Shown: positions 1-36,260, counted from the stretch's first letter. The stretch is 64,000 bases of DNA from Thunnus maccoyii (GCF_910596095.1 NC_056548.1:10875151-10939150); one strand, 5' to 3'. The notes: generated by a model not told the origin, from the sequence alone. A program made the numbers and translations.

Positions 1-714
1 AACGCCCACTTTTTTACAGCTTCTGACTCGGTGTGTGAAGGTGAGAAAGTAAGCTGGGTTTCACTTTGACTTTGTGTTTCTCTCACTTTTCATGTGTCCA
101 ACCAAGTGCGACACTACAGATGCCTTCAAAGAAAGATATGTGCACCTGAAACTGTGCGTCTGTTCACAACAGCTATAAATACTTTTGCTTTTTAACCAAC
201 TAATAAAGGCCCGCCTAGAAAAAAAAAAACAAATCACTATCAGTTTGAGTGTACGCTATATTTAGAATACTTTCGCCGCTTCGCCTTGCCGCAACAACGC
301 TTTCTGACTCAAACAGCGAATCTGCAGCATAAAACGGGGCACGGCGGGATATGAATGTTCCACAGTTGAGAAAAAGTAGTGTCAAAGGAAAGCGCTGAAA
401 ATCTGATGGCGAGGTAAAGCAGTGAAAATATTCTAAACATAGTGAACACTAAAACTGATAATGATATTTTTAGGTTGGCCTTTATTCAGGTGGCTAAAAT
501 ACAACTGCAGGTGATACACTGACTACAGTCATACAACCCCACTTCAAAAAAATGCAAACTATCCCTTTAAGTCAATTGTAGTTGCTGTAATTGTGAAATA
601 TGGAGAAAATGTTTATGACTGAATGTATTTTGGAGACAACTTCTGGTAACTGACTGTACTGATGTGTTGGCATATTGGTGAAATAATCATTTTGACTGTG
701 TGTTGTGTGTCTAC

Positions 715-851
715 CTGTGGTATTGTGCTTGGAGGAACTGGAACTCATCCTTGATGCGGTCACAGGAGTCAGAAGTGGTGAACTTGAGAGGTTGACTGGA
801 CTGGGAGGATGCCTGGGAAACAAGAACAGAATAATATGAATATTAGTCATA

Positions 852-887
<36 letters not shown>

Positions 888-910
888 GGCCTAAAATACA
901 TTGACATTTG

Positions 911-941
<31 letters not shown>

Positions 942-3439
942 CCTGCTGCTGAAAAAACCTGATGATGAATGTGTGTTTGTATTTGTTTAGAAATAGCAGT
1001 TTAACCTCTGAGATTAACCCTTTGAGAAGACACATTAGAAGATAAGAAGATGAAGGTCAGCCTTAATAGGGTTTCATGTCCGGGTTTGACGGCATAAAAC
1101 AAGATAAAAAAAAGAAAAAAAAGGAGGCAGTATGTTTGACTAATAGCGCACTACAACTATCAAGCAATTATCTAAACAAACAAAGATTTCTTCTACAGCT
1201 GTCTTTGACACGCTGATATGCAACATCTGTCTGCTCTTTCAGCAACACAAAATGTGGTGATTGAGGAAATGTGTTTACAGAAGCCGAGATTAAAATTTGC
1301 CCGTGTTGGCTGGCCATATGTGAGAGGTATTTAGAGGCTCTGCATTAGAAGTCCGGTTATGTATAGACTACACTTAAACCATCAGTCCAAAACTGTAATC
1401 CTGGGTTTAATCTGGTGCCCTGAACCTCATTACTCTCTAAATAAGTGGCACAAGGGCAAGGGGGGTTTCCAGTGGGATTATGAGACTAAACAGAGAGGAA
1501 GCATCACCCAGTTACACAGAGGTCGAAGCTCATCCTGCATCCAGAATACACCATGCACAAGTTTAATATGTTTCGGAACAAAAATCCATTATTAGCAGAT
1601 TCACTGAGTAGTTGAACAACAGTAAATTTAATTTGGGAATCGATGAATCCTTAAGTCATTTATCAAACAAAAATTCTAAACAATTGCTGGAACTTTGAGC
1701 TGAGGAAATCTGTAGACATGTTTCCCTTTTTTCTAACATATTAGATACTAGACGATTAATACATTTTTCAGATCAATTGATAAAAAAAACAAAACACAAA
1801 AACATTATTGGCAGCTAGAGCTTCAATTTAGAGTTATTTATCAAGGAAAAATACTAAATATTCATTGTTACCTGCTTCTCAAAATTATATAATGTTTTTA
1901 TATCATTATAAATGATGAAATCTTGGTTTTGAAATGCTGCTCAGACAAAACAGGTTATTTGAGGGCACTGGGTAATCGTGACAGGCATTTTTTCACTATT
2001 TTAAGAGATTGTTTTGGACGATAAACGTGATGATTAATGGTAAAAATAACCCACAGCCTGATCTAATGAAAATCTTAGTATAAAATACATAAATAATATC
2101 TGTCAGACCTCAAAGAAATCCTACAAAACAGGGTCAGTATTCTGTGTCTTATCAATAGGCTTAAAGAGGAAAAATACTAACACAGAATTACAGTGTTTAA
2201 GCCAACTCTATAGTGTTTCTTTCGGAAGATCTCTGATAGAGCCTTACTCCAGAAAGAGGAACAACAGTCACATGTTTAAACCAACATTCAACTTTCTATG
2301 ACCATGAACCACAAGTGCAGGAGTGTTTGCAGTGGTGCCATTTCTCATAGTCTGTGTTATTTCACGCTACGTGCAGCTCTTCCTCCATCTGTGGGTTTTG
2401 CAATGTAATTTTCCACACTGGTTGTTGGTTGACGGTGACTACTTCACTTCACTATTTGTATAGTATTAGTCAGCCGTGTTTTTAGAGCCACAACTAATTC
2501 TTTTCAAAATCGATTGATCATTCTGCCTGCAAAATGTAAAAAAAAAAAGTGGAAAAACTGGCATTCAAAAGTTTTCAAATCCCACAATGAGGTCTTCAAT
2601 TAGCTTTTTTTGTCCAACTAACAGTCCAAAACCTAAATTATTCAATTTACTGTTATGGATGTCAAAAGAAAAGCAACATTTGAGAAGGTGGAACTAGATA
2701 ATGTTTGGTATTTTGCTTTAACAATGACTAACAATAATTAATAGACTATCAAAACGGTTACCAATTAATGTGCTGTCCATTAATTAATAACTTAATTGTT
2801 CTACCCTTTTAAAATGATCAGTTTGAACAGAGTTAATTTGGCCTTGAAGAGCAGATATTTGTCTAATTTTGCTTTAAAGCAGCCTCTCAGGCCTCATTTA
2901 CATCTGAGAAAATGTTAATTGACATTCAGACCACTATTTGTAGCAGTATTTGTAATTAAGATTAAATCATTTCACAGATAAAATAATTTTCCACGAGGTG
3001 TCCCAGTTGTTCAGTCAAAGGTTGAGTCAAAAGGTATTGTCATTAACTGCAGTTTGGTTTGTTGACAGTGGAAACAGCGAATTAAGCAGAAAAACACACC
3101 TGACTTACTCTCAGTGACTCCACCAACTTCAATTAGCTGTTTTGATTAACAGCTAGCTAACGATATACTATGTTTGGAGCTTAACAGAGCCAGGTTAGCG
3201 TTACAGTTTGTAGGTAAGCCATTTTTAAAGCTTTAATCCGACATCTGTTCTGCGATTTAACGGTATAAACGTCGTGAGGAGATGTGGAGGCATTGTGAGA
3301 CCAGCTGTCAGCTACCTGCAGCCAGCAGTGCTAGGTCAGTGTCAGCTGTCGGTCGGTTGCTAGCTAACGTTAGCTCAGCTCAGTTTCCAACTAGTTCAAC
3401 TAACCAACTTACCGAGTGCCTTGATTGAGGAAACATCAT
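715..3439 (-). CDS. tle5: TLE family member 5 (amino-terminal enhancer of split), first two coding exons, partial
   Basis: Groucho/TLE co-repressors bind transcription factors in the nucleus; TLE5 is the short member that has the N-terminal tetramerisation region but lacks WD repeats, and it modulates full-length TLEs. Coding exon 1 is 3413-3439 (27 bp; MMFPQSRHS, identical to the remembered AES N-terminus) with donor GTAAGT. Exon 2 is 715-812 (98 bp) after acceptor TTTCCCAG; it encodes [20 protein letters not shown] followed by [12 protein letters not shown] and ends in phase 2 at a GTAGAC donor. [12 protein letters not shown] marks TLE5; TLE1-4 read FKFTVAESCDRI. The remaining exons lie left of the window. 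The start is the first of two adjacent ATGs, as in the mammalian protein. AES lies next to GNA11 on human 19p13.3, which fits the neighbour here. Identification is firm; only about 42 residues are present. Confidence 0.9.
855..941. repeat. Paired complementary microsatellites (CA)n and (GT)n
   Basis: A (CA) run at 855-883 is followed 30 bases later by a (GT) run at 914-941. The two are reverse complements and can fold into a hairpin. They sit in tle5 intron 1, about 40-130 bases upstream of the exon 2 acceptor at 812. Confidence 0.9.
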
Positions 3440-3880
3440 GTCAGCAGTGTGTTTCGCCTTGTTTCCTTAACCGAATTACCAGGCTAGCTGGCTAAGCTAA
3501 CAGGTCCCCAGATATTTTTTTTAAATGATTGGAGACGCTATTCGCACTTTGTACTCTGTCATCGTTTAAAATAACGTTAGCTAGCGTCAAAGCAGCAGGA
3601 GCCGAAGATCGTCTTCTCGTCTTCGCGGCCAGGAAAGCCGCCGCCTCCGAGGATGAATAGGCTAGCAAAAAAATAAAAGGGTCTTCAGAGGGACATCAGG
3701 GTTTTTTTTTTGGAATAACGTTAACGTTACGCCTCCCCGGGGAAACCCTGGATGTTGACACATGAGCCCCCGACTTTCCTCTGCTTTGAAGAGAAGAGCA
3801 GCATCACCCGGAAAACAAACCGAGCAGCGGAGGCGCGGGCGCCCCCGTGTGGCGGAGAGCTGAACTGCAGCGCTGTTCAC
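3240..3880 (-). promoter_or_regulatory. tle5 promoter and 5'UTR zone (predicted)
   Basis: This stretch lies directly upstream of the tle5 start codon on the minus strand. CpG is clearly more frequent here than in the surrounding AT-rich sequence. Palindrome-like GCTAACGTTAGC pieces occur at about 3361-3374, 3571-3585 and 3717-3730. No TATA box is evident. The exact transcription start cannot be placed from sequence alone. Confidence 0.5.
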
Positions 3881-3882
3881 GA

Positions 3883-4044
3883 CAGACAGGCAGGCAGGCA
3901 GGCAGGCAGACAGACAGGCAGGAAAGCAGGCAGACAAGCAGTCAGACAGACAGACAGGCAGGCAGGCAGGCAGACAGACAGACAAACAGGCAGACAGACA
4001 GACAGAAAGACAGGCAGGCAGACAGGCAGGCAGGCAGGGCAGCG
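3883..4044. repeat. Tetranucleotide microsatellite (CAGG/CAGA)n
   Basis: About 160 bases of interspersed CAGG and CAGA units on the plus strand. The repeat is open in several frames on both strands (runs of GRQA/DRQT or CLSACLP), which makes spurious ORFs; none is a credible protein. It lies about 450 bases upstream of the tle5 start codon. Confidence 0.95.
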
Positions 4045-7000
4045 AGAGAGAGCACATGGAGCCCAGAGCAGGGGCAAAGAGATTTCCTTTAAAATGTTCC
4101 ACAGGTTTTATCCAACTAATCATTATTTGCAGAAACTCAATAAAGACACTGATGTAAGTTGTGAGGAGCTCAGAGAAACGCTGGTTCATTTATTTCAATC
4201 TTTGGCCCACATACAAAACAACTGTGGAGTGAATTGTCACAATTTATTGCTGATCATATCCACCCTCACTTTCTATTACTTTGGGAAAATGTATTGTTTG
4301 GATTCACTGAATTTGACAGGACTCTGCTTGCAGTTCTACTTGATTAATTTACTTACTTACTGTTTTGACCAAATTTTACATTCACAAATCCTAATTCTTA
4401 AGCAAAAAGCCAAACTTTCCAGAGCTGACTGTCCTTATCAAACAACACATTTCTTCAATATCTGAATGTACAAACAAAATAGCTGTTAAAATGTGTAACC
4501 ACTGTAAGCTTTACAAGATCTTTATTAAACTTTATGTTTAACTTTTGTACACGCAAGGTTCTGTAAACTTGTTGTATACTTGTTTCAATAAAGCTGTTTT
4601 AAAAAAAAGAAAGACAGAAAGAAAAAAAAGCTCATGAAGTCTGAAGCAAAGACTGGATTACCAGCAGGACAGATCTGGCAGCTGGGGCACCCAAAGTCCC
4701 AGATTCACTGTATATCAGTTTGTTTGCTTTTTGTTTTTTTTTTTCCTGCAAATTTGTTAGAGAATTTGCACCACAAGTAGGTTGAATAAGAGTAATGTGG
4801 GACAATATTTTTAACTAGCACTTCACTGAATCAGAATCAGAATCTGTTTATTAATAATAAAATAATGATACATTTAATTTGTACCTACTGCACTTTTCAT
4901 AAACAGTGAAACTCGAAGTGGCACAACAGTAATAATAATGAAATAAACAAAGTAGTATTTAATTTAAAAATTAAATCTATTTACAGAATGGATTAATAGT
5001 TTTGTGATGGGATACAAAACTTGAAATGAAATATTGAAATACTGACTCGTACAAGGGAAATCCATACGGTACTCTGGACAAATAAATGAGGTGTATGAAA
5101 TATATGAAGGTGACGAGTTCAAAAATGAAATATGACGTGCAATAAATAATTAAAATATGTAACAATGGAGGTTGAATGCAATATACATGTTAAGTCCAGT
5201 TTGAACGGTATCAATATTTGATATGAAGCCAACACATTTTATCCACAGCTGAATACATTCTGAAATCCTCATTATGTTTTCTAATCATATCAGAAAAGAG
5301 AAATGCAAATATCACATTTGGAGAAGAAATGGCAAATATAAAAGGGCTCCCTGTGCCAAATAGTCCCAGTTTATGTGCTTTTCCTAATGTGGGACAGCTC
5401 AGGCTGAAATCTGGGACACTCACTCAGAGGCTGAAAAGCCTGAAAAGTATAAATCACCTTAATTCATACAATAAAAACATCTCTAGCCAAAGTGCATGCA
5501 TATGTTTGGTCATTTCAGTAATTACAATGTTTTTGCTGTTAAAAATCGTATAGTAATGTATTATATTATGTATTAAATATGAGTAATAATAGCCTATAAT
5601 TTACAATCTGCCTAAAAATAACAAACATTAAGTATTATAAAACTAAGACCCACGAATAATTATTGGTACTGCACATTTAATGTGCTTAAATGCATATTTC
5701 ACCAATTTAGGAACATATATGACTGTCGCACATTAGTAAAACTAGCTGTCCCACATTTCAAACCACATTTTCTGAAGTGGATAATGAAAATTTGACTGAA
5801 ATTTAATTTAAGAAAAAGAAACATTCACTATATTATAGCATATTTTGATGCATGAATATATAATAAACATAATCTGACATTAATTGGCAATATTGCTTAA
5901 TTTATGACCTGATTGATTTATTTCCTGAACATTAAATTACTCTTAATCTTTTATCACTGACCTTTGACTGAACTTCACTGCAAATACTTCCTGTTGGAAG
6001 ATTTCCCCGCCCCGATCTATGGCATCACATGTGTGGAGTCATGTGATCTAAATTACATGACACCCAAAGTTTCATTTAACAGCACTCCTATTGATTAGCA
6101 TTTGTTAGAAGAAGAGATAGATGCATTTGAGCTTAAATGTCCCACATTACACTAATTCACCCTACAGCATCAACTATAGTGGGTCTGTCATTACTACCCC
6201 TATGTGGCAAGAGAAAGTGTTGAAGTAAGAAATTGTTGTTTTTTTATTGTTTGTAAGAGCAAGAGAGTTAAGCATTGAGTTTAACTCCATAAAATAAACA
6301 TGGAAAGAGGACTGGGAACCTAAAAACTTCTGTTTGTGAATAAAGAATTTTCTGAATGAAATGAAAAAAGTTCACATACCGTAGATTTGTTACTCATATT
6401 GTCATTGTTATAAATTATATTTCTACGATTAGATTATGTAAAAAAAGGATGAGTTGAGTTGAACGTCTTTGATTTTATTAGAAATACAAAACTTATTAAC
6501 TTTTTAATATATTACTTATAATTATTTAATTTACTTTGAATCATTTTTGTCTCATTTAATTGATACATTTTGTTTTTAACCCTTATTTTACAAATATTTA
6601 TATCTTATTTCTTGTTGTTGTAATCAGCACTCCTGTATTGTGTTGTGTACTTGTTTTGTAATGATGTACTATTGTTGAATAAAGTTTTATATTTAAAAAA
6701 AAACAACCTCTATGTGGCTAGTCCTGTACAGGAGCTCAACATCTGGTTTGAAGACATTAATTATGTCGTTTATATTATGCTCACATGGAGAATATTCCTA
6801 AATTGTGTTAAATCAAATTACCACAAACTGACTGACTCACACAGGAAGTTTGACCTGCATGGAGCCAGATTGTATTGATTCAACATAGGAGCAGCCTGCT
6901 GTGTGTCTGGCCTTGTAATAAAGCTGCATGTGCTGCTGTCTGCTGTTGGGAAGTCGGAGGCTTCTGGGTTCATATGCGATGCACATAATTTATGACATTT

Positions 7001-7759
7001 AAGCTCAATCAAAATCAAACAAAAAACTTTAGCACAAAACAAGAAACACAACATAAGATTTTATAACTTCAAAGGCCCTCTGAGTTGATTTTTTTATGTA
7101 GCATTTTTCAAAATATTCTGACTACATTTAATTGTGCATAAAACAAGACAATCAGGGTGCCTTGATCGGATCTGTTAGGGGTGGAGGATACTGGTGTGCA
7201 TATATATATATATATATATATACATATTTTAAAAGAATATCCTAGAATAATATATCTCCCAAAGTGTAGCTGCAAGAAATGCAAGAGCACCCAATTTAGC
7301 AATCCAAAATTTTCTGCTTTTGGGGTTGCTATTGGGTGGTTTGACAAAATCATTAGCCTATATTTGAATACTTAAATTATGACAAAAAAATAAAGGAACC
7401 AAGTGCTCACAATTCCAATTTGTTTGTGGGCCCCCAAGTGGCTGTTTGTTGCCTCTAACCCGCTCTACTGAAGCCACAGTATAATATGGAAGAGACAAAG
7501 TGTAGTGTAAGTAGACTTCGTTCACCTGACTACAGTCTGTAGCCTTAAAAACACTACAGCAGGATAGCTGCACCCAGAAGGATATTCTATAAACTAAATG
7601 AAATAATAGAAAGCTACTGAGATGCCACATAACTAGGAGCAAGTTTGAAGTTATGGATCTTAGAAAATCATAATACTGATTTTTTTTTCTTTTGAGATTT
7701 AGATACATACTACAAGATACAGGTCTTTGCTGGCTAAGGTACTGTCTCGGACCTCAGAC
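4045..7759. other. AT-rich intergenic stretch between tle5 and the gna11 3' end
   Basis: No exon is supported here. Two plus-strand segments end in AATAAAG followed by an A-rich tail (about 4587-4625 and 6678-6705), as retroposed 3' ends do. A partial interspersed repeat begins near 4829 with the doubled word AATCAG, a common teleost repeat start. A (TA)n run lies at 7199-7222. Four copies of TAATGTGGGACA or its complement lie at 4793, 5385, 5747 and 6139. Confidence 0.5.
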
Positions 7760-8062
7760 TAGAGCTGCAACAGTTGATTGATTGACAGAAAATGAATCAG
7801 CAACTATTAATCGCATAATTGTTTCACATTTTCTGGTTCCAGCTTCTCATATGTGATGATTTGCTGTTTTTCTTTATCATACATGACAGTGAATTGAGTG
7901 TCTTACTGTTTTGGACTGTTAGTCAGACTAAACAAGCAAATTAGAAACATTACTCTGGCCTTTTAAGAAATTGTTAATGCATTTTTTTTTCTCTAAAAAT
8001 TTAAAACATTCATAGAATAATTGATTAAATGATAATGAGAATAATCATCAGTCACAGCCCTA
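7760..8062. mobile_element. hAT-type MITE (TAGRGCTGCAAC family), copy 1
   Basis: The 303-bp element begins TAGAGCTGCAAC and ends GTCACAGCCCTA, imperfect terminal inverted repeats. It is flanked by a perfect 8-bp duplication CCTCAGAC (7752-7759 and 8063-8070). No coding capacity. An 8-bp target duplication is the hallmark of hAT transposons. Confidence 0.85.
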
Positions 8063-8174
8063 CCTCAGACTTTCATCTCTACACGGGCCATTTGAAAAAC
8101 ATGCTTACAACTTCAAACAAACAGAATCATGAAACCCACTCAACACACACACCATCAGCAAGTATAGGAACAAA

Positions 8175-8180
8175 TTTATT
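8175..8180 (-). terminator. Candidate poly(A) signal of gna11
   Basis: AATAAA on the minus strand, with a GT-rich downstream element (TGGTGTGTGTGTTG) about 20-35 bases further on. It lies just before the MITE at 7760-8062. Confidence 0.45.
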
Positions 8181-11100
8181 TCAATTTAAAACAGATACCT
8201 TGTCATTATGTTTCTCTCTTAGAAGGCGGCAATGATCATAAGTCATGTTCATGTTTGAATGAGGATCAGGCAACAGTGGTTGAAACAAATACATGAAACA
8301 CATAAAAAAATATGGCAAGAGTTATGTAAATCAATAAATCGATAATAACCAACTGATTGGAACCCCTTCATCGTCGAGGGCCCTGCTTCAATGAAAGCAT
8401 CCAAGCCCTCACTTCCGACACAAAATAAACAGCACATGCAATTATAATTACAGTTTCTTAAAAAACAGCAGATTATCTTTTAAATCTTCAATCTTAAATA
8501 CAGAATAAAGTCTTTGTGTGTACTTAATTGTCTATCCTTTTAGTCTCTGGTGTGTTTTATTTAAAAAGGGGGACCATCTCAGGTGGTGGTCCTTTGATGA
8601 TGACCACAGCGTTGGCACTTAGAGAGAGCCTGGCTCTAAAGAGAGTGGGGTTGGCACACTCAGTATAATACATAATTTACATTTGGTTTACATACAAAAT
8701 AAAGAGGAAAAAAAAAACAGCATTTTATACACCACTACACAATTGACCTTCAGGTTTCATTGGAGTGAGGAAAAATAAATCAAGTGGTCCTAAATATTAG
8801 TGTTCTGGTAATGTTTTCTTATCATACAGAGAAAGATGAAAAAAAAAAAAACAAACACAAAAAATAAGGGTACAAGCTTGAAATTTTGAATATGCATGAA
8901 CTTTATGTCTAAAAAGATAAGTTAGATTCCAATTATTCCAACAAACAAGCCCACAGGAAGGTACATAACACACCCCGAAGGGCCAGAAATGCCAAACACC
9001 AGCTTTCATTATTCAAGGCAATAAATACGAGAGTTATTGTGAAAAAACCAATCCTTGTCTTTCCCTCCTGGTCGATGCTCAAACGGACAAGAATGAAAGA
9101 ATGAGAAGTTTCATACAGACTTGCCTTCCCCTCTTTCCCAGCTCATACTTGTTGAGATTTAAAAAAAAAAAAAAAAAGTGTCAAAAACACACTGTGCAAC
9201 ACTGGGCTGCTAACAAAACCACCACACTAACAACCGCCTGTCAGCCCTTCACCATGTGTCAGAAGTTGTAGAGTCAAGTTTAAAAGTCACTCTGTTAACG
9301 CGAGCTGCACTCAACACGCAGGTAATCTGAACACTGATAAATACTTGGGTATCCATACTGCTATATCCTTCCGCTCACTTAATACTGGCGCCCCGACCCG
9401 TCCAGACCCTCTTTATGACAGCAGTCTCCATCTAATGGTTGGCTGTCTGCCTTCCTCACGACAAGGTTAGTGTAATTTTCAGCAGACAAAAATGGCAGTT
9501 ACAGACCACACTGGCATTTTTACATTTTAGCCCCATTAAGTTAGTGTTCAGACTTGCTTAGTATTTATGGAAGCAGACCGTACATGTTTATATTGATTTG
9601 CCAACTTTTAGGCAGTGTTTGGTTTCTGGTCATTTAAGGAAATTAAGCTGGAGTGAAAAAATTAGTGAGGTTATGATGCTTTAATAAAAAGAAAATTGTG
9701 GACTTCTGTTCCTGATCGATAGCACCCTAAAGGTTTAAAGAGAATGAATTTAAAAGCACTGAGCAGTGGCTTTTCCTTGCTTTGTTTTTGCTTGAGATGG
9801 ATGAAATAGTACAGTTAACTTCTATCAAATTATATAATCGAGATCAGAGAGTAGTGAAAACTCATCACTACAGTAGATGGTGTGTTCAAGTACTGTTAGA
9901 AAATCAAATTCACATTATCCTTTACATCTTTATTGTTTGTATTCCTTAACTTTAGGAAAACGCTGCTTTTAATGCAACGTTTACGGCAGCCGATTAATAC
10001 TCTGATGTCAGAGTTACTTTGAATGCTGCATTTCCTCAACAAGCCCTGACTTCAGAAAGTTCAAAGTAAAACCAAAAGTTTTCAGACCTTACTGTCATGA
10101 ACAGAAACCAGCAGCTGCCTGGAAGGTAGGAATCCAATCTCTAAACTGGAGAAACGGTCAACAATAAAGTATAAGAATTGGAGTTAATGGGTTAAAACAT
10201 GCAAATAGCCGCAAGTATGGTCTTTAAGAATTTCTTGGCTATCAGCTACAACTCAAATACTCTGGGGGAAACATGCAATACTCATCCTGGTAGTAGTGTC
10301 TTTAGTGTTTCTATATTGCATGAGGTATTACAGGTGACACTGTCATACCGATGCAAACAACCAAACGAGAAATAATTGAAAGTCCGAGAGCCACATACTG
10401 GGTCCACCCAATTCACTGAAAGGGCCAGATACATAAAGAAATACAGAGACAAAACTGCTTAGTGTTGGTAAACTCTCTACACACACCTTGCCTATACTTC
10501 TTATAGCACACACACACAAGTAATCTCCATTTATAAACAAGGATTAGTAGTGGATGACTTGGTTCACTGTGGTCCTGTACTCCACTCCCCACCGTCTGAT
10601 GCCTGATGCACTGTGATAGCCCTTAATGAGGATGAAGGATAAGTCACCTGTACAAAAGGTCAAAGACCAAAAAAGTATATCTGCACTTCACTGGCACTAT
10701 CAAAGCAAGCCTCAAAAAACTGGAAATTAACAATGCAAAAAACCAACAACAGAATTTTTTGTGTTAAATTACAAATAGCAAGCATGGACCCGCATAGGTC
10801 TTCAATCACTGATAAAAAATTCCACCTACGTTCGTACTGTACATTTTTCTAGGTATGCATTACAGCGCTGCGTCTATAAACCAAGAGGAAATACAAGTTT
10901 CTTTTTTTTTGTTTTTTTTGTTGTTAAAAATCAAACAAAACAGATGTGAGGGCTCCTTAAGAAACCAAACAGTATTATCATGGATGGAGACGTGATGGCA
11001 AGTACAACTGGAAATGTCTCAATAAGAAATAGAAAGCAGAGATAAAGTCCTTACTATACCAGACATTCGTTTTTTTTTTGTTTTTGTTTGTTTTTGTTTT

Positions 11101-12851
11101 GTTTTTTACAGCAGTTCAGACTCAAGTAGGCTCCGCCATGAGAAAAGGAGCACTTCAACATGACAGAATCAAAAGCAGTCAAATTATCAACACCTTCAAA
11201 CCTGGTCCATAAATTAGATAAATAAAAAAATCTTTAATTACTCTTAAATCATCTTGTCACCATACTGTTTTTTTTTTTGTTTTTTTTTTTAAACCAGCCC
11301 TAGTTAGTATTACTCTGGAGCCAGAGCTGTTGCAGTAGTGTGGAGTTGTGAGGGTTTAAGAGGCTGGTTGGAAGGAACCTCTTGTCTCTGACTATTGCTC
11401 CTTGCCGATCGTTTACTCAACACCACTCAGCTCTGTGTAGTCCTATTAATCAAGTGAACAAAATCCATTATCACAGTATCAATACTACCATAAATTCATA
11501 GGAAAAAAAAAAACTGTATGCTAGTGAAAGAAGTTGATACTTTTTTTTTTTTGTTGGTTTTTTTGTTTTTGTTTGTTTTTTGCCAAAGATGGTGTACCAC
11601 AGAGCGTTTTTGTACAGGAGTGTTTTGTGTATATGTATTTACAAACAAATATACACAAACGACATTTGCAGACTTCAGAGTGCGTTTTCCGTCAAAGGTT
11701 CATAGCCCCTCTTCCTCTCACCACTCAACAGCAAGCAATCTTTTTTTTTATATAAACAAAGTGACTATACAGTAAAAAAAAAAAAAAAAAAAAAAAAAGT
11801 AAACAGAAGCACATCCTGATATAATGAATGACTATGTCACTGTCAGGAAGTGTGTCTGATTGGACGGCTGAGTGACGCAGGTGCGACGTCATCAGAGATG
11901 TTACCGCATGGATTCTATTCACACCCTGGGCGTGGGCGTGTTTAATTTACGGCTTCTATTTTGTTGAATAAGCTACTCGCAGCCCGAGCTGCAGATGGGC
12001 GCTCTGTGGGCTGATAAAAACACTGATGTCATCGCGCTCCCCTTCCACATCTGCTCCTGCCAATCAGAGTGCAGCCCCCCGTGTGAAAAGCGCCGTCCTC
12101 TCACCCGCTACGAGTGTTTTGTAATAAAGGGTGTGGGTGTGTGTCAGTGGAGCCAGATGCTGTGGAGGTCACATGGAAGATTGTCCCTGTGAATCCATAC
12201 AGAAAACCTCTGGAGGAGGGAAGCCATGTGATTAACTTAAACAAAAAAAACAAAAAAAAAAAACTAATCCCACAGAAATGTTTAAAGGATACTTATCTCA
12301 AGTAAATTTGTAGCTGCTTCTTTTTTTTTTTTAGATGTCTTTGTTATGCAAAGTTTAAAAGTTTTTATAGATTTTTCTTATCACCGTTCCATTTAGCCAT
12401 AATTTGTTAAATAGAAGTAGACGTAGCAACAAATTTCTATCATTAAAAACATTTTAAAAATCTCAGCAATGAATAGATTTTGATTTGCTATCTCTTGCCC
12501 TCTCGTGCTTTTTGTCTTAAGTGTGTTTACATATACATTTACTTCATAATATATATTTCTATTTTTTGCGATTGCGATGCTCACACTGGTGGGTACATTC
12601 ATAGATGCGAGGTGGAGACAGAATCCTCGGCCCCCGTCCCCTTGCGTCCTGTGTGCGACCTCACATCCTGTCCCAACACTGTCAAACTGTGGTGGGGGAT
12701 TTTCAAAAAGGAGCACCGTGCCGCTCGCTGGTCCTCAGATGGTTTTGGGGAGATTCAAGTGTTCACTTCCTTCCACACTGGCAGGAGCTCAGAAAAGTAG
12801 ACGACGGAGGATCTGATCTCACACCACTTGGGATCAACTCCAGAGGGCCAA

Positions 12852-12879
12852 GGGGGAGAGAGGGGGGGGGGTGGGGGGT
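12852..12879. repeat. G-rich homopurine run in the gna11 3'UTR
   Basis: A G-run tract with short interruptions on the plus strand, so C-rich in the transcript. It may form a quadruplex on the DNA. It sits between a GA-rich stretch and CA repeats. Confidence 0.7.
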
Positions 12880-13245
12880 TTGATGCCGCTATCCACCAAA
12901 ACACAGCTCCTCGCTAGTCGATGCAACACACACACACACTCACACGCACACACACACGTACCACACACACAAACACCAAAGTCCCTTTCAGTCACTGTAC
13001 AGCCCGTGTGAAAGGTTTGTGTGCCAGATGAAATGTGCCAGAGTCAGCAGCCGGGGCCAAGTCAGACACGGAGCAGCTTTGGGAGGAGCGAGGACTCTGA
13101 CACAACAAGCTGCCGAGCAAAGGAGGAAGAGGGCGAGCTTTGGTGAAAGAGAGGGGCGGCGTTTGCAGGTGGGAGGATCTGTGAATGAACTGTACTGGGA
13201 AAAAAAACCCCAAAAAGAACAAAGGAAGGGTTCTGTTGGTTGGGA

Positions 13246-13298
13246 GCGTGTGTGTGTGTGTGTGTGTATATGTGTGTGTGTATGTGTGTGTGTGTGTC
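13246..13298. repeat. (TG)n microsatellite just after the gna11 stop codon
   Basis: Imperfect TG repeat on the plus strand, giving a CA repeat in the transcript, about 100-150 bases after the stop codon. Confidence 0.9.
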
Positions 13299-13395
13299 GG
13301 CATGGTGTGCTGTTATGCATGAGGAGTTGATCGCACACTCCGAAAGAGGTGTGCATTTGTGCAATGGGGAGGAGATGTGCATCGTACGAGAGCCC

Positions 13396-36260
<22,865 letters not shown>

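Larger units (their letters stand above)
8155..13395 (-). other. gna11: Predicted long 3'UTR of gna11
   Basis: Downstream of the gna11 stop codon the minus strand has no further exon and no recognisable transposon until a good poly(A) signal. AATAAA (complement of 8175-8180) is followed by a GT-rich element (complement of about 8141-8156). That implies a 3'UTR of about 5.2 kb. It holds many A- or T-homopolymers, a G-rich run at 12852-12879, and CA/TG repeats at 12928-12958 and 13246-13298. Nearer poly(A) sites may also be used. Confidence 0.5.

Noticed and set aside
3752-4465. Long plus-strand open frame (237 codons) and opposite-strand frames over the CAGG/CAGA repeat
   Set aside because: The frame is made of microsatellite translation and is open on both strands in several frames; there is no homology and no splice logic.
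12480-12883. Three overlapping plus-strand open frames of about 80-106 codons
   Set aside because: They overlap in different frames inside the predicted gna11 3'UTR, with no family match and low-complexity ends.
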